Below the pieces are notes generated by a model. It was given only the letters and a program-made list of their open reading frames with translations. It did no database searches and had not been told where the DNA came from. This document shows positions 43,581 through 49,515 of a stretch of DNA of 49,515 bases, in pieces; position 1 is the stretch's first letter, and the number at the start of each line of letters is the position of its first letter. This DNA comes from an uncultured Bacteroides sp. GTDB lineage: Bacteria; Bacteroidota; Bacteroidia; Chitinophagales; Chitinophagaceae. The position numbers and the translations under genes are program-made. Location of the stretch: positions 1 to 49,515 of the forward strand of contig CABHOP010000063.1 of the NCBI GenBank assembly GCA_902168085.1. The letters run 5' to 3'.

Positions 43581-43585
43581 TTCAT

Positions 43586-43617
43586 TGGTTGATTCGTTAA
43601 CTGGTTGATTGGTTAAC
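43586..43617. repeat. 16-bp tandem duplication
   Basis: TGGTTGATTCGTTAAC followed at once by TGGTTGATTGGTTAAC, one mismatch. It lies right after the CBS stop and overlaps the first possible (TTG) start of the next gene, making the later TTG at 43633 the likelier start. Confidence 0.7.
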
Positions 43618-43632
43618 TTAAATTTTCAGGTT

Positions 43633-43971
43633 TTGAGTTTCGTAGAAAGATATATAAAAAGGCCGCCGGTGTTATTTCCACTGGTGGCTTTGTTTCACAT
43701 AGCGGGGTTGGTATTCACCATATATAATGCCAGTAGCGAGCCATTCAATTCGCTGATATGGCTGCAAGTGCTGTGGATGGCGGGCTACACCTTTGCCTGG
43801 ATATTTTGCTGTGCTATGAAGCGCTGGGCGGCATATACCTACATCGCTATTACCACATTCAGCCTGCTGCTGCATTTCCTGGTAAAAAACCCATTGTACA
43901 ATAGCACTATGTTTTTGATAGATGCTATTTTTGCTATGATACTAATGGCGTATATAAAGCGGTTTGATTAG
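43633..43971 (+). CDS. small membrane protein of unknown function
   Basis: From TTG at 43633 the product is 112 residues; from TTG at 43609 it is 120. The later start avoids the tandem duplication. Four hydrophobic helices are visible, such as LFPLVALFHIAGLVFTIY, LIWLQVLWMAGYTFAWIFCC, YTYIAITTFSLLLHFLV and MFLIDAIFAMILMAY, with a basic end KRFD. It probably forms a four-helix inner-membrane bundle. No family or motif recognised. It begins 52 bases after the CBS stop and may share its transcript. The non-ATG start is uncertain. Confidence 0.7.
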   Translation: MSFVERYIKRPPVLFPLVALFHIAGLVFTIYNASSEPFNSLIWLQVLWMAGYTFAWIFCCAMKRWAAYTYIAITTFSLLLHFLVKNPLYNSTMFLIDAIFAMILMAYIKRFD

Positions 43972-43984
43972 CCCCGAAACTACA

Positions 43985-44110
43985 GCCCTCTAAATCTCCC
44001 TGAAGGGAGACTTGTGGAGCGTGAGAGGGCCAATAAATAACGCGAGAAAGCCCCTTTAGGGGTTTGGGGTAAATAATAACAATAAAAGAAAGCCCCTTTA
44101 GGGGTTGGGG
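43985..44110. repeat. compound palindromic repeat cluster
   Basis: Three parts. GCCCTCT (43985-43991) pairs with AGAGGGC (44024-44030), enclosing TCTCCC-TGAA-GGGAGA (43995-44010). Then two near-identical copies of AGAAAGCCCCTTTAGGGG with TTTGGGG or TTGGGG at 44045-44069 and 44087-44110. Repeats of this look are dispersed between genes in many Bacteroidota. The last copy touches the next gene's start. Confidence 0.75.
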
Positions 44111-44113
44111 CCT

Positions 44114-44896
44114 ATGGCAACACGAATTATATCCGACATGATGGGCCGCGATGTGGCTTTCAATTATCCGCCGAAGCGTATTGTATCTGTAGTGCCTTCG
44201 CAAACGGAATTGCTGGCTGACTTGGGCCTGAACGATGAAGTAGTGGGCATCACTAAGTTTTGCGTCCACCCCGAAAGCTGGTTTCGCAGTAAGGAGCGCA
44301 TAGGCGGCACTAAGAAGCTGGATATTGAAAAGATAAAAGCCCTGCAGCCCGATCTTATCATTGCCAATAGAGAAGAGAACGAACAGGAGCAGATAGAAGA
44401 ACTGGCCCAACACTTCCCGGTATGGATAAGTGATATACACAACCTGCCGCAGGCGCTGCAGATGATACAAGTAGTGGGCCAGCTTACCGGTACCGATAGC
44501 GAGGCCTATGAACTGGTAGATGAAATAGTAAATGGCTTCACCAAACTGCACACGGCTGCCACTGCTAAACGCGTAGCCTATTTCATATGGTACAATCCGT
44601 GGATGAGCGTGGGGCACGATACCTTTATCAGCAATGTGATACATACCATAGGCTGGAAGAATGTACTGGCCGATAAGAGCCGCTACCCCGAAATAACACT
44701 GGAAGAACTGAAAGCATACAACCCCGAACTGGTATTGCTGTCGTCCGAGCCATTCCCCTTTAAAGAAAAACATATGGCCGAAGCAAAAGCTGCACTACCC
44801 GATGCTGAAGTTAAGCTGGTAGATGGCGAAATGTTTAGCTGGTATGGCAGCCGGCTGAAAGAAGCGGTGGGATATCTTCAGCAGTTAGTAAAATAA
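44114..44896 (+). CDS. helical-backbone metal receptor (BtuF/FepB-like), no signal peptide
   Basis: The start is ATG at 44114 (MATRIISDMMGRDV); the open frame reaches a TTG at 44105 within a repeat. Residues 1-40 lack any signal peptide. PPKRIVSVVPSQTELLADLG (about 17-36) and DLIIANREENEQEQIEELA (about 79-97) match the substrate-binding fold of cobalamin or siderophore ABC systems (class III). 'VGHDTFISNVIHTIGW' is a further family strand-helix. No permease or ATPase is adjacent. Absence of a signal suggests a cytoplasmic member of the group or a mis-set start; I cannot find an upstream signal in frame. Confidence 0.82.
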   Translation: MATRIISDMMGRDVAFNYPPKRIVSVVPSQTELLADLGLNDEVVGITKFCVHPESWFRSKERIGGTKKLDIEKIKALQPDLIIANREENEQEQIEELAQHFPVWISDIHNLPQALQMIQVVGQLTGTDSEAYELVDEIVNGFTKLHTAATAKRVAYFIWYNPWMSVGHDTFISNVIHTIGWKNVLADKSRYPEITLEELKAYNPELVLLSSEPFPFKEKHMAEAKAALPDAEVKLVDGEMFSWYGSRLKEAVGYLQQLVK

Positions 44897-44914
44897 TACG
44901 ATACATCATAAAAC

Positions 44915-44947
44915 AACAAGGGCCCGGTAAATACCGTGGCCCCTGTT
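44915..44947. terminator. imperfect bidirectional hairpin
   Basis: 44915-44929 pairs imperfectly with 44932-44947 (one mismatch, one bulge), between the convergent metal receptor and DUF5777 genes. Confidence 0.55.
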
Positions 44948-44975
44948 TATGAATGTTATAAAACCCCTGTAAAGC

Positions 44976-45944
44976 TTACCACACTTTATTGCGTGTGCCT
45001 TTAAATTCTTTAGGTTTCACTATAGTGAATACACGCGATATGTTGAAGCCGAAGCGGATGTTGCCATCGCCCCAGTTGGCATTTGTCTGGCCAATGAATG
45101 CACGCTCTGTCATAGCAGGGCTGTTGGTAAACATCAGCTGGAATACGTGGCCACCTGTTTCTATATCGAAGCCCAGAGACAGGGAGTTGTAATATTTCTC
45201 ATTCGTATTGCCCAGTTGGTTGCCTTCCAGGCGGTAATAATATTCTGCATTGAACGATATACGGTTCGATAGTTTTATACGTCCACCGATGCCCATTACA
45301 AACATATCATTAGGCTCGGCAGTAGTGCTCACCAGGTTGTAGTGCACATGTGTAGGCATCAACTGCAGCGAGAACCATTGGTTGAACTTACGGGCTATCA
45401 GCAGTTGGTTTACGTAATACATACGGTTGCTGAAATGATACTCCTGCCCCGCCGGCAGCGATGGTGCGGGCATCGACTGTATGCTCATAGCGCCCATATA
45501 GCTCAGGCTGATGGGCATGCCCTTGCCTTCCTGCTGGCGCAGAATCTTTATTTTGGTAAAGCCATCATATTCCGACTGGTAGGTACTGCGGCCTATGCCC
45601 ACCATCAGCCAGTCGGTAATACCGTAATCAAAACCGATACGGGTATTGGCACCTTCCAGGCCGAAGAAGCCGCTAAAGCCCGTCTTCAGCTCGCCAAAGC
45701 GGTGCAGTACTTTAAAGTCGAGCACGCCCTTCGCGGTGTTTTCTATGCTGTGCCCATTGATGAGGCGCGTGGTTTTAAAGGTGGCTGTGGTGTATTCTTT
45801 CTTCACTTTGCCCTTGTCTTCTTCATCCAGCATGGCCATCAGGTCATCGCTATCCGATGTTTTGTTTTTATCATCTTCCTGTGCATAGGTGTTGAAGGCA
45901 CCCATCAGCGAAGCGGTAAGCAGTAAAGCGGGTAATATGCGCAT
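44976..45944 (-). CDS. DUF5777 family beta-barrel protein
   Basis: A 322-residue exported protein; signal peptide MRILPALLLTASLMGAFNTYAQ, then an acidic linker (EDDKNKTSDSDDLMAMLDEE) and a barrel-like rest: TRIGFDYGITDWLMVGIGRS, GIGGRIKLSNRISFNAEYYY, ending with strand 'RFGFNISRVFTIVK' and KEFKGTRNKVW. The pattern fits the DUF5777 outer-membrane family of Bacteroidota, whose function is unknown. It is the last gene of a leftward set starting at 48132, 35 bases after YceI. Association with YceI and cytochrome-c-like genes suggests a shared pathway across the envelope. Confidence 0.85.
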   Translation of the reverse strand: MRILPALLLTASLMGAFNTYAQEDDKNKTSDSDDLMAMLDEEDKGKVKKEYTTATFKTTRLINGHSIENTAKGVLDFKVLHRFGELKTGFSGFFGLEGANTRIGFDYGITDWLMVGIGRSTYQSEYDGFTKIKILRQQEGKGMPISLSYMGAMSIQSMPAPSLPAGQEYHFSNRMYYVNQLLIARKFNQWFSLQLMPTHVHYNLVSTTAEPNDMFVMGIGGRIKLSNRISFNAEYYYRLEGNQLGNTNEKYYNSLSLGFDIETGGHVFQLMFTNSPAMTERAFIGQTNANWGDGNIRFGFNISRVFTIVKPKEFKGTRNKVW

Positions 45945-45979
45945 TGATTGTTGGTTGTAGTCTGGTTAATGTGTAACGG

Positions 45980-46525
45980 TTATTTCTTTTCAAGGATAGA
46001 ATTAACCGTTACTTCTATTTCCTTGGCTATTTTGCCTTCTACCAGTTTTGGTATGTTTATTTTATAGTCGGCAGGCTTCACTTTGAATTTTGAATTCACC
46101 GTAGCCTGTCCGCCTTTTACTACTATGGTACCGGGTATGGTTACATCGCGGGTTACGCCGTGCATGGTCAGCTTACCACTGGTGCTTACATTATAAGTAC
46201 CATCTTTGGCAAAGTTTACCGCATTCAGGTTGGTCACCTTGCCTTTGTAGTCAGCCTTAGGATATTTATTACTTTCCATATAGTTTTCGTTGAAGTGCTC
46301 CTGCATCAGGGCTTTTTCAAACTTAAAACTTTTGATAGGTGCCTGGAAAACGAAATCGCCTGTTTTGCTATCCAGCGCGCTGGCTACCTCGTTATTGAAG
46401 GCTTCAATATTTTCTACCGGTGTAGATGAAAAGAAGCTCACCTTACCCGTGCGTGTCATATACTTTTGGGCATATACCTGTGTGGCAGCACCCATCATCA
46501 TTACGGCAACCAGTATCTTTTTCAT
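45980..46525 (-). CDS. YceI family periplasmic protein
   Basis: The start is placed at 46525 (MKKILVAVMMMGAATQVYAQ, signal peptide); an ATG at 46537 adds four residues. The mature 161 residues show the YceI lipocalin-like pattern: TRTGKVSFFSSTPVENIEAF (about 24-43), TGDFVFQAPIKSF, NFAKDGTYNVSTSGKLTMHG with the V-x-G-x-L-T-x-H-G core, and a last strand EIEVTVNSIL. YceI proteins bind long polyisoprenoid or fatty lipids in the periplasm. Here the neighbours are the DUF5777 barrel and two cytochrome-like lipoproteins, so a quinone-like ligand is a fair guess but not shown. Confidence 0.92.
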   Translation of the reverse strand: MKKILVAVMMMGAATQVYAQKYMTRTGKVSFFSSTPVENIEAFNNEVASALDSKTGDFVFQAPIKSFKFEKALMQEHFNENYMESNKYPKADYKGKVTNLNAVNFAKDGTYNVSTSGKLTMHGVTRDVTIPGTIVVKGGQATVNSKFKVKPADYKINIPKLVEGKIAKEIEVTVNSILEKK

Positions 46526-46563
46526 ATAGTTTGGCATTTAGCGTTTATAATTATTTCTTGTTA

Positions 46564-46935
46564 TCAGTTCTGCTGTGCGCCCTGGTTTACCCAGCGTGTT
46601 ATTTTATTGATGCTGCAATCATCCAGCTTCGGCATGCCTTTAGGCATTTGCGAAAAGCCGCTTTCCCAGCGTATAGCACCCAGCAATCTTTTATTATCTG
46701 CCGCCAGTTTTGCACCGCTGTAATTGGCAAAGTTATAACCGCTTTGTATAGTAGTGGCATCGTGGCAGCCCGATGTAGCACATTTTTGTTGCAATACAGG
46801 TGCAATATCGGCCGCAAAGCTTACGGTAGCCGTATCGCAGTTGTTCGTATTCGATGGATATAGCTGGTCGGCCTTATCGTTGTAGCAACCTGCCAGTGCT
46901 ACGATACCAATGCATAGTGCAAATATTCTCTTCAT
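46564..46935 (-). CDS. cytochrome-c-like lipoprotein with CX4CH motif
   Basis: A 123-residue predicted lipoprotein (MKRIFALCIGIVALAGC, lipobox Cys17). It has one haem-type site CATSGCH (C52, C57, H58), which is CX4CH rather than the usual CX2CH, and the family end MPKGMPKLDDCSINKITRWVN (Met as possible sixth ligand) as in planctomycete-type cytochrome c domains of the PSCyt1 sort. Whether haem is bound covalently is uncertain given the spacing. It lies between the two-site paralogue and YceI, with short gaps (41 and 38 bases) in an apparent operon. Confidence 0.8.
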   Translation of the reverse strand: MKRIFALCIGIVALAGCYNDKADQLYPSNTNNCDTATVSFAADIAPVLQQKCATSGCHDATTIQSGYNFANYSGAKLAADNKRLLGAIRWESGFSQMPKGMPKLDDCSINKITRWVNQGAQQN

Positions 46936-46976
46936 AAGGTTCTGTTATCTGTTATATATGTTCTAAGTTCCTGTTT

Positions 46977-47696
46977 TTAGTTATTCAAAGCACCGGCTGC
47001 TACCCATTTTGATACCTGCTGCACCTGGCAATCGCTGAGCTTAGCGCCACCGGAGGGCATGGGTGTAACGCCTGCCGAATGGCGTATGGCATCGAGCATA
47101 CGGCCATTTACTGCTGCTGTGCGCACGCCGTCGTAAGTATCCAGTCGCACACCCTTATTAGCTACCGTGCCATTGTGGCAACCTACACAATATTTTTCCA
47201 TCATCGGCTTTACAGCGGTGCTATAAAGGTAATTGTTGCTATCGCAGGGGGTGCTGCAGCCGGTGGTGTTCTTAGCACCTTCATTTATCCAGCGGCGTAT
47301 CAGTGCTTTTTGTTCACCACTTAGCGCCGGATTGGGGTATTGCGGCATGCGCTTACTTACGTCATCTTCGGTAATGGCATCATACAGCTCTGTAGCATCG
47401 GCATTGCCGGGTACAAACTCTTTCCGTGTGATAGTTTCGTAGCTGGTGAATACAAAGCCCTCCTTTGCCGATGCTGCATCGTGGCAGCCACTTTGGGCAC
47501 AGTTGGCTATGAAGATGGGCAGTATATCGCGGCTGAAACAGATACCTGTATCCGCAGGGTTGGGATTGCTGTTGCCGCCATTGTTGCCACCGTTATTACC
47601 ACCATTATTAGTAGCGGGTGTGGGTGTTTCACTCTTATGCACGCATGCTGCCATCATACCTATACAGCAAACAATGATTAAGCCAATTCGCCTCAT
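46977..47696 (-). CDS. two-domain cytochrome-c-like lipoprotein
   Basis: A 239-residue lipoprotein (lipobox MMAAC, Cys18). A low-complexity Asn/Gly linker (about residues 30-43) leads to two PSCyt1-like domains. The first has NCAQSGCHDA (C66, C71, H72; CX4CH), a following YPNPALSGEQKALIRRWINEG. The second has YCVGCHNGT (C170, C173, H174; classical CX2CH) and ends PMPSGGAKLSDCQ with QQVSKWVAAGALNN. It therefore appears as a fused double version of the gene at 46564-46935, with one standard and one unusual site. Likely an envelope electron carrier or heme-binding protein, anchored by lipid. Confidence 0.82.
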   Translation of the reverse strand: MRRIGLIIVCCIGMMAACVHKSETPTPATNNGGNNGGNNGGNSNPNPADTGICFSRDILPIFIANCAQSGCHDAASAKEGFVFTSYETITRKEFVPGNADATELYDAITEDDVSKRMPQYPNPALSGEQKALIRRWINEGAKNTTGCSTPCDSNNYLYSTAVKPMMEKYCVGCHNGTVANKGVRLDTYDGVRTAAVNGRMLDAIRHSAGVTPMPSGGAKLSDCQVQQVSKWVAAGALNN

Positions 47697-47724
47697 GGGG
47701 TGTGTTCTTTATTTTATTTAACAG

Positions 47725-48132
47725 TTATTCTTTTACCACGCAATCGGTCAGCAGCACATCAAACATGGTATTGCCTGAGCAGAAGCCTTGTATCTTTACC
47801 TGCTGCCCGGCTTCCAGCTTCACGTCTTTATCGCGCATGGTGCATTGCACGGTGCCATCGGTACCATCGGCCTGCAGGCCCACTACTACGGCGCCATCCT
47901 GGTTGGCCGTTACGCTGGCTACTTTGCCTTCTATCTCTACCGCCTGGTTCAGGTATTTTTTATTGGCAGCGGCCTCATCTTCGGTATATTCCTTAGTGAT
48001 GCCGGCTACGGTAACCGGTATGCCCTTGCGGTCTTCCACCTTTTCGTGCGGTTTGTTCCACATACGGTAGGCTACCAGGCCGCCGATGGCAGCCACAAGG
48101 ATAATGATGTAAACCAGCGTCTTTTTCTTCAT
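47725..48132 (-). CDS. membrane-anchored OB-fold (tRNA_anti-like) protein
   Basis: A 135-residue protein with one N-terminal helix (TLVYIIILVAAIGGLVAYRMW, about residues 5-25), then an OB-fold barrel: KKYLNQAVEIEGKVASVTAN, GAVVVGLQADGTDGTVQCTM, LEAGQQVKIQGFCSGNTM, ending DCVVKE. The pattern fits the tRNA_anti-like family, whose members in Bacteroidota are anchored and periplasmic, so nucleic acid binding is not implied. It is the first gene of the leftward cluster with YceI, DUF5777 and cytochrome-like genes, separated from the next by 28 bases, and has a candidate -7 box upstream. Confidence 0.82.
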   Translation of the reverse strand: MKKKTLVYIIILVAAIGGLVAYRMWNKPHEKVEDRKGIPVTVAGITKEYTEDEAAANKKYLNQAVEIEGKVASVTANQDGAVVVGLQADGTDGTVQCTMRDKDVKLEAGQQVKIQGFCSGNTMFDVLLTDCVVKE

Positions 48133-48153
48133 ACTGCTTTAGGTTACGGCAAT

Positions 48154-48161
48154 CAAAAATA
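48154..48161 (-). promoter_or_regulatory. candidate -7 box of the envelope redox cluster
   Basis: Minus strand TATTTTTG, exact TAnnTTTG, 22 bases before the OB-fold start. No clear -33 partner. Confidence 0.38.
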
Positions 48162-48246
48162 ACGCCATAGCCCTGTTTTGCATGACGGTATTATGACGAA
48201 GCGGGAATATGCCGGGATGAAAATGTAGGTACATCAATTGAGGGAA

Positions 48247-48330
48247 ATATTATTTTATCACCGATAGCAATACTATGAAGCGACAGTGGCGATGGCACCG
48301 TTCAGCAATGGATGTCTGCTGAACAGCTAC
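48247..48330. repeat. 84-bp core repeat, copy 1
   Basis: Repeated directly at 49153-49236 with 78 of 84 bases equal; all six differences are transitions. An 8-bp stem GTTCAGCA/TGCTGAAC (48300-48307 with 48317-48324) is conserved. The differences in copy 2 make extra CGATAG units. Non-coding. Confidence 0.85.
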
Positions 48331-48333
48331 ACC

Positions 48334-48435
48334 CGTCTTTGCGAGGGAGTATCTGCGAAGGCAGATAGGAACGAAGCAACCTTATCCGAACGAGGGCACA
48401 AACGTGATTAGATTGCTTCGTGCCTCGCAATGACG
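48334..48435. repeat. palindromic element with 13-bp ends, copy 1
   Basis: Ends CGTCTTTGCGAGG (48334-48346) and CCTCGCAATGACG (48423-48435) are inverted copies with one mismatch. Inside are CGAAGCAA/TTGCTTCG (48372-48379 with 48413-48420) and the hairpin TATCTGC-GAAG-GCAGATA. A frame over it translates to 'SLRGTKQSN', a phrase I associate with repeat-derived false ORFs. MITE-like or REP-like. Confidence 0.82.
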
Positions 48436-48450
48436 CGTGGGGTATACCTG

Positions 48451-48483
48451 CTACATCCTCGTTGCAAATGAAAATGAGATGAG
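48451..48483. repeat. 33-bp 3'-gene repeat, copy 1
   Basis: Begins CTACATCCTCGTTGCAAA and has a matching copy at 48768-48800 (29 of 33 bases). It lies just past the stop of the leftward 48486 gene. The arms CTCGT/ATGAG can pair weakly. Confidence 0.65.
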
Positions 48484-48485
48484 AT

Positions 48486-48749
48486 TTAAAATACAAACAT
48501 CAAGAGGGATAATAAGATGCTGATAAAGAAAATCGCTATCATCAAGCGGAGTGATATGTTTGTCATCTTTACAATAATCTTATGTTCAGGTTTCACTTTT
48601 TTATCGTAAAAAGTAAACATATCGAAGCTCAACTTAAGGAAAGGGAAACTATCATATCCATTCGCACTTTCCAGGAAAAAGTATCCTGCTAATCGAACAA
48701 TAAAGCTCACCATAAAAAGAAAACCTAGTGCTCCAAAAAAGTACTCCAT
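48486..48749 (-). CDS. small two-helix membrane protein, unknown
   Basis: An 87-residue protein with a helix near each end: FFGALGFLFMVSFIVRLAGYFF (about residues 4-25) and SLRLMIAIFFISILLSLLMF (about 66-85). The middle DMFTFYDKKVKPEHKIIV is charged and cytoplasmic or periplasmic. No motif or family recognised. AT-rich codons differ from the housekeeping genes by eye. Its 3' end is bordered by a 33-bp repeat that is also found after the next upstream gene. Neither start alternatives nor promoter box are clear. Confidence 0.6.
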   Translation of the reverse strand: MEYFFGALGFLFMVSFIVRLAGYFFLESANGYDSFPFLKLSFDMFTFYDKKVKPEHKIIVKMTNISLRLMIAIFFISILLSLLMFVF

Positions 48750-48767
48750 AGTAATAAGTTATAACCT

Positions 48768-48800
48768 CTACATCCTCGTTGCAAACGACGACGAGATGAG
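48768..48800. repeat. 33-bp 3'-gene repeat, copy 2
   Basis: Second copy of the 48451-48483 repeat; here CTCGT and ACGAG give a better stem. It lies 16 bases beyond the stop of the 48817 gene, on the same side as copy 1 relative to its gene. Confidence 0.65.
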
Positions 48801-48816
48801 TGTTTGTGGAGGTATA

Positions 48817-49053
48817 CTAATAAGTCCCGCTTTGTGTTTCCAGTCGTAGTATTTCTTTTGCAAGTTCTACAACGGTAGCCCGGTCATCTTCCGGCAGGTC
48901 GTGAATGTGCTTTAGTCCGGGCAGTACGGTATCCAGCGCGCCCATTTTAGCCTGCAGCAGTAATTCAGGTGTACTTACGGAACCGACATATATCTGGTTA
49001 TTTACTGCATCGCGAAGCTCTTGAGCGTATTTTTCTATCAGTTCTTTTTCCAT
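48817..49053 (-). CDS. small helical cytoplasmic protein, unknown
   Basis: A 78-residue soluble protein, acidic and mostly helical by its heptad-like pattern: MEKELIEKYAQELRDAVNNQ, then a short loop VGSVSTPELLLQAKMGALDT and a C-terminal helix ATVVELAKEILRLETQ. No signal peptide, membrane segment or metal site. No family recognised. It shares its strand with the 87-residue membrane protein next to it (about 67 bases between) and the pair could be expressed together, but the intervening repeat makes an operon uncertain. Confidence 0.6.
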   Translation of the reverse strand: MEKELIEKYAQELRDAVNNQIYVGSVSTPELLLQAKMGALDTVLPGLKHIHDLPEDDRATVVELAKEILRLETQSGTY

Positions 49054-49152
49054 AGTTAATCAGTGGTTAAATGAGTTTAAGTCGATAAATGTAAAAATAA
49101 TATAATTACCCCCTAACCGGCGCTTGCTTCTACCCACGGCAACATGGGGGGG
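49054..49152. other. intergenic stretch, nothing seen
   Basis: About 100 bases between the 78-residue gene and the repeat block; AT-rich left half, a GGGGGGG run at 49146-49152, no coding frame or clear promoter. Confidence 0.4.
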
Positions 49153-49236
49153 ATATTATTTTATCACCGATAGCAATACTATGAGGCGATAGTAGCGATA
49201 GCACCGTTCAGCAACGGATGCCTGCTGAACAGCTAC
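49153..49236. repeat. 84-bp core repeat, copy 2
   Basis: Direct copy of 48247-48330, offset exactly 906 bases. The loop of the 8-bp stem changes from ATGGATGTC to ACGGATGCC; the stem itself is unchanged. Confidence 0.85.
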
Positions 49237-49240
49237 TTGC

Positions 49241-49351
49241 CGTCATAGCGAAGGAAGTATTTGCGAAGGCAAATATGCACTGTGGCTATCTCACGGAATG
49301 AGTCCTGTATTAACGTGAGATTACCACGTCGCTGCACTCCTCGTAATGACG
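49241..49351. repeat. palindromic element, copy 2
   Basis: Ends CGTCATAGCGAAGGA and TCCTCGTAATGACG are imperfect inverses. The inner hairpin is TATTTGC-GAAG-GCAAATA (49258-49275): against copy 1 a C-G pair became T-A, which keeps the stem. Confidence 0.8.
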
Positions 49352-49356
49352 GGAAT

Positions 49357-49395
49357 ACACCCGTCTTTGCGAGGGAGTATCTGCGAAGGCAGATA
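49357..49395. repeat. half element, copy 3
   Basis: These 39 bases equal 48329-48367 exactly (ACACCCGTCTTTGCGAGGGA then the TATCTGC hairpin). The right inverted end is absent, so it is a truncated copy. Confidence 0.82.
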
Positions 49396-49440
49396 TGCGA
49401 GGGTGAGATGAGGCAAGTAGCATTGTATTTATTCCAATAG

Positions 49441-49515
49441 TTACCTTTTTACGAAGTACCAATTATCTGAGATTCTATTTTTATCATTAATTATTGTGTC
49501 CCAATACTGATACCT
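49441..49515 (-). CDS. C-terminal end of a gene running off the window
   Basis: The last 24 codons of a leftward frame are open to the right edge and end in TAA at 49441-49443. They read RYQYWDTIINDKNRISDNWY followed by FVKR. The aromatic and charged mix looks like real protein rather than random sequence, and the other two leftward frames are stopped early. Too short to name a family. Confidence 0.4.
   Translation of the reverse strand, partial: RYQYWDTIINDKNRISDNWYFVKR

Noticed and set aside
48302-48496. 64-codon leftward frame reading SLRGTKQSN
   Set aside because: It lies wholly over the palindromic repeats, and the phrase is what such repeats give when translated; not a gene.
1-49515. 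tRNA or rRNA genes
   Set aside because: No TTCGANTC-type T-arm with matching acceptor stem and no conserved rRNA sequence was seen on reading both strands; a covariance search would be needed to be sure.

Overview
The window looks like a chromosomal segment of a Bacteroidota species, most likely from the Chitinophagales/Chitinophagaceae side. The reasons are eight proteins with type IX secretion (T9SS) C-terminal sorting domains of the YPNP/HPNP/APNP type, a DUF4270 lipoprotein, a DUF5777 beta-barrel gene beside YceI, the gene order panC | glycogen-synthase-like | DUF4270 | glmS, and upstream boxes matching the Bacteroidota -7 element TAnnTTTG. No tRNA, rRNA, CRISPR array or phage module was recognised. 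The genus is not identified.

Layout. 1-2.1 kb: the end of a beta-propeller-like protein, then a leftward GNAT-panC pair. 2.2-7.8 kb: a rightward housekeeping block with a short GT5-like protein, a DUF4270 lipoprotein, glmS and metK. 8.0-19.5 kb: a secreted-protein region with one rightward and four leftward T9SS cargo genes, including a 1255-residue Tyr/Asn-rich beta-helix protein and two tandem FN3 paralogues, one of which has an in-frame stop inside its sorting domain. 19.8-25.8 kb: class I aldolase, two membrane glycosyltransferases, a fatty acid desaturase, YCII and VOC proteins and a 37-residue membrane peptide. 26-28.8 kb: a probably frameshifted outer-membrane protein, a DinB protein and two tandem copies of a 55-60 residue protein. 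29-34 kb: a beta-lactamase-fold serine hydrolase and two tandem ELW-type T9SS proteins. 34-42 kb: an ASST-like lipoprotein, a SulP transporter, malate dehydrogenase, small membrane proteins, a transglutaminase-like protein and a classical ELWxxDGT T9SS protein. 42-45 kb: cystathionine beta-synthase, a membrane protein and a metal-receptor protein. 45-48.1 kb: a leftward five-gene cell-envelope cluster (OB-fold, two cytochrome-c-like lipoproteins, YceI, DUF5777). 48.1-49.5 kb: small unknown genes embedded in dispersed palindromic repeats.

How the genes work together. glmS (amino-sugar supply), panC (pantothenate), metK (SAM), fbaB, mdh and the CBS gene are core metabolism. Most of the rest faces the cell surface: T9SS cargo carrying FN3, GEVED, ELW and beta-helix passengers, lipoproteins and membrane glycosyltransferases. 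Perfect hairpins with U-rich tails separate most transcription units.

The observations most worth following are the five-gene cytochrome/YceI/DUF5777 cluster with CX4CH haem-like motifs, the repeat island at the right end with a compensatory stem change, the broken sorting domain, the GT5-like protein without its KTGG motif, the tandem mini-protein family and the probable TA-duplication frameshift. Family names are from memory of the sequence motifs; no database search was run.
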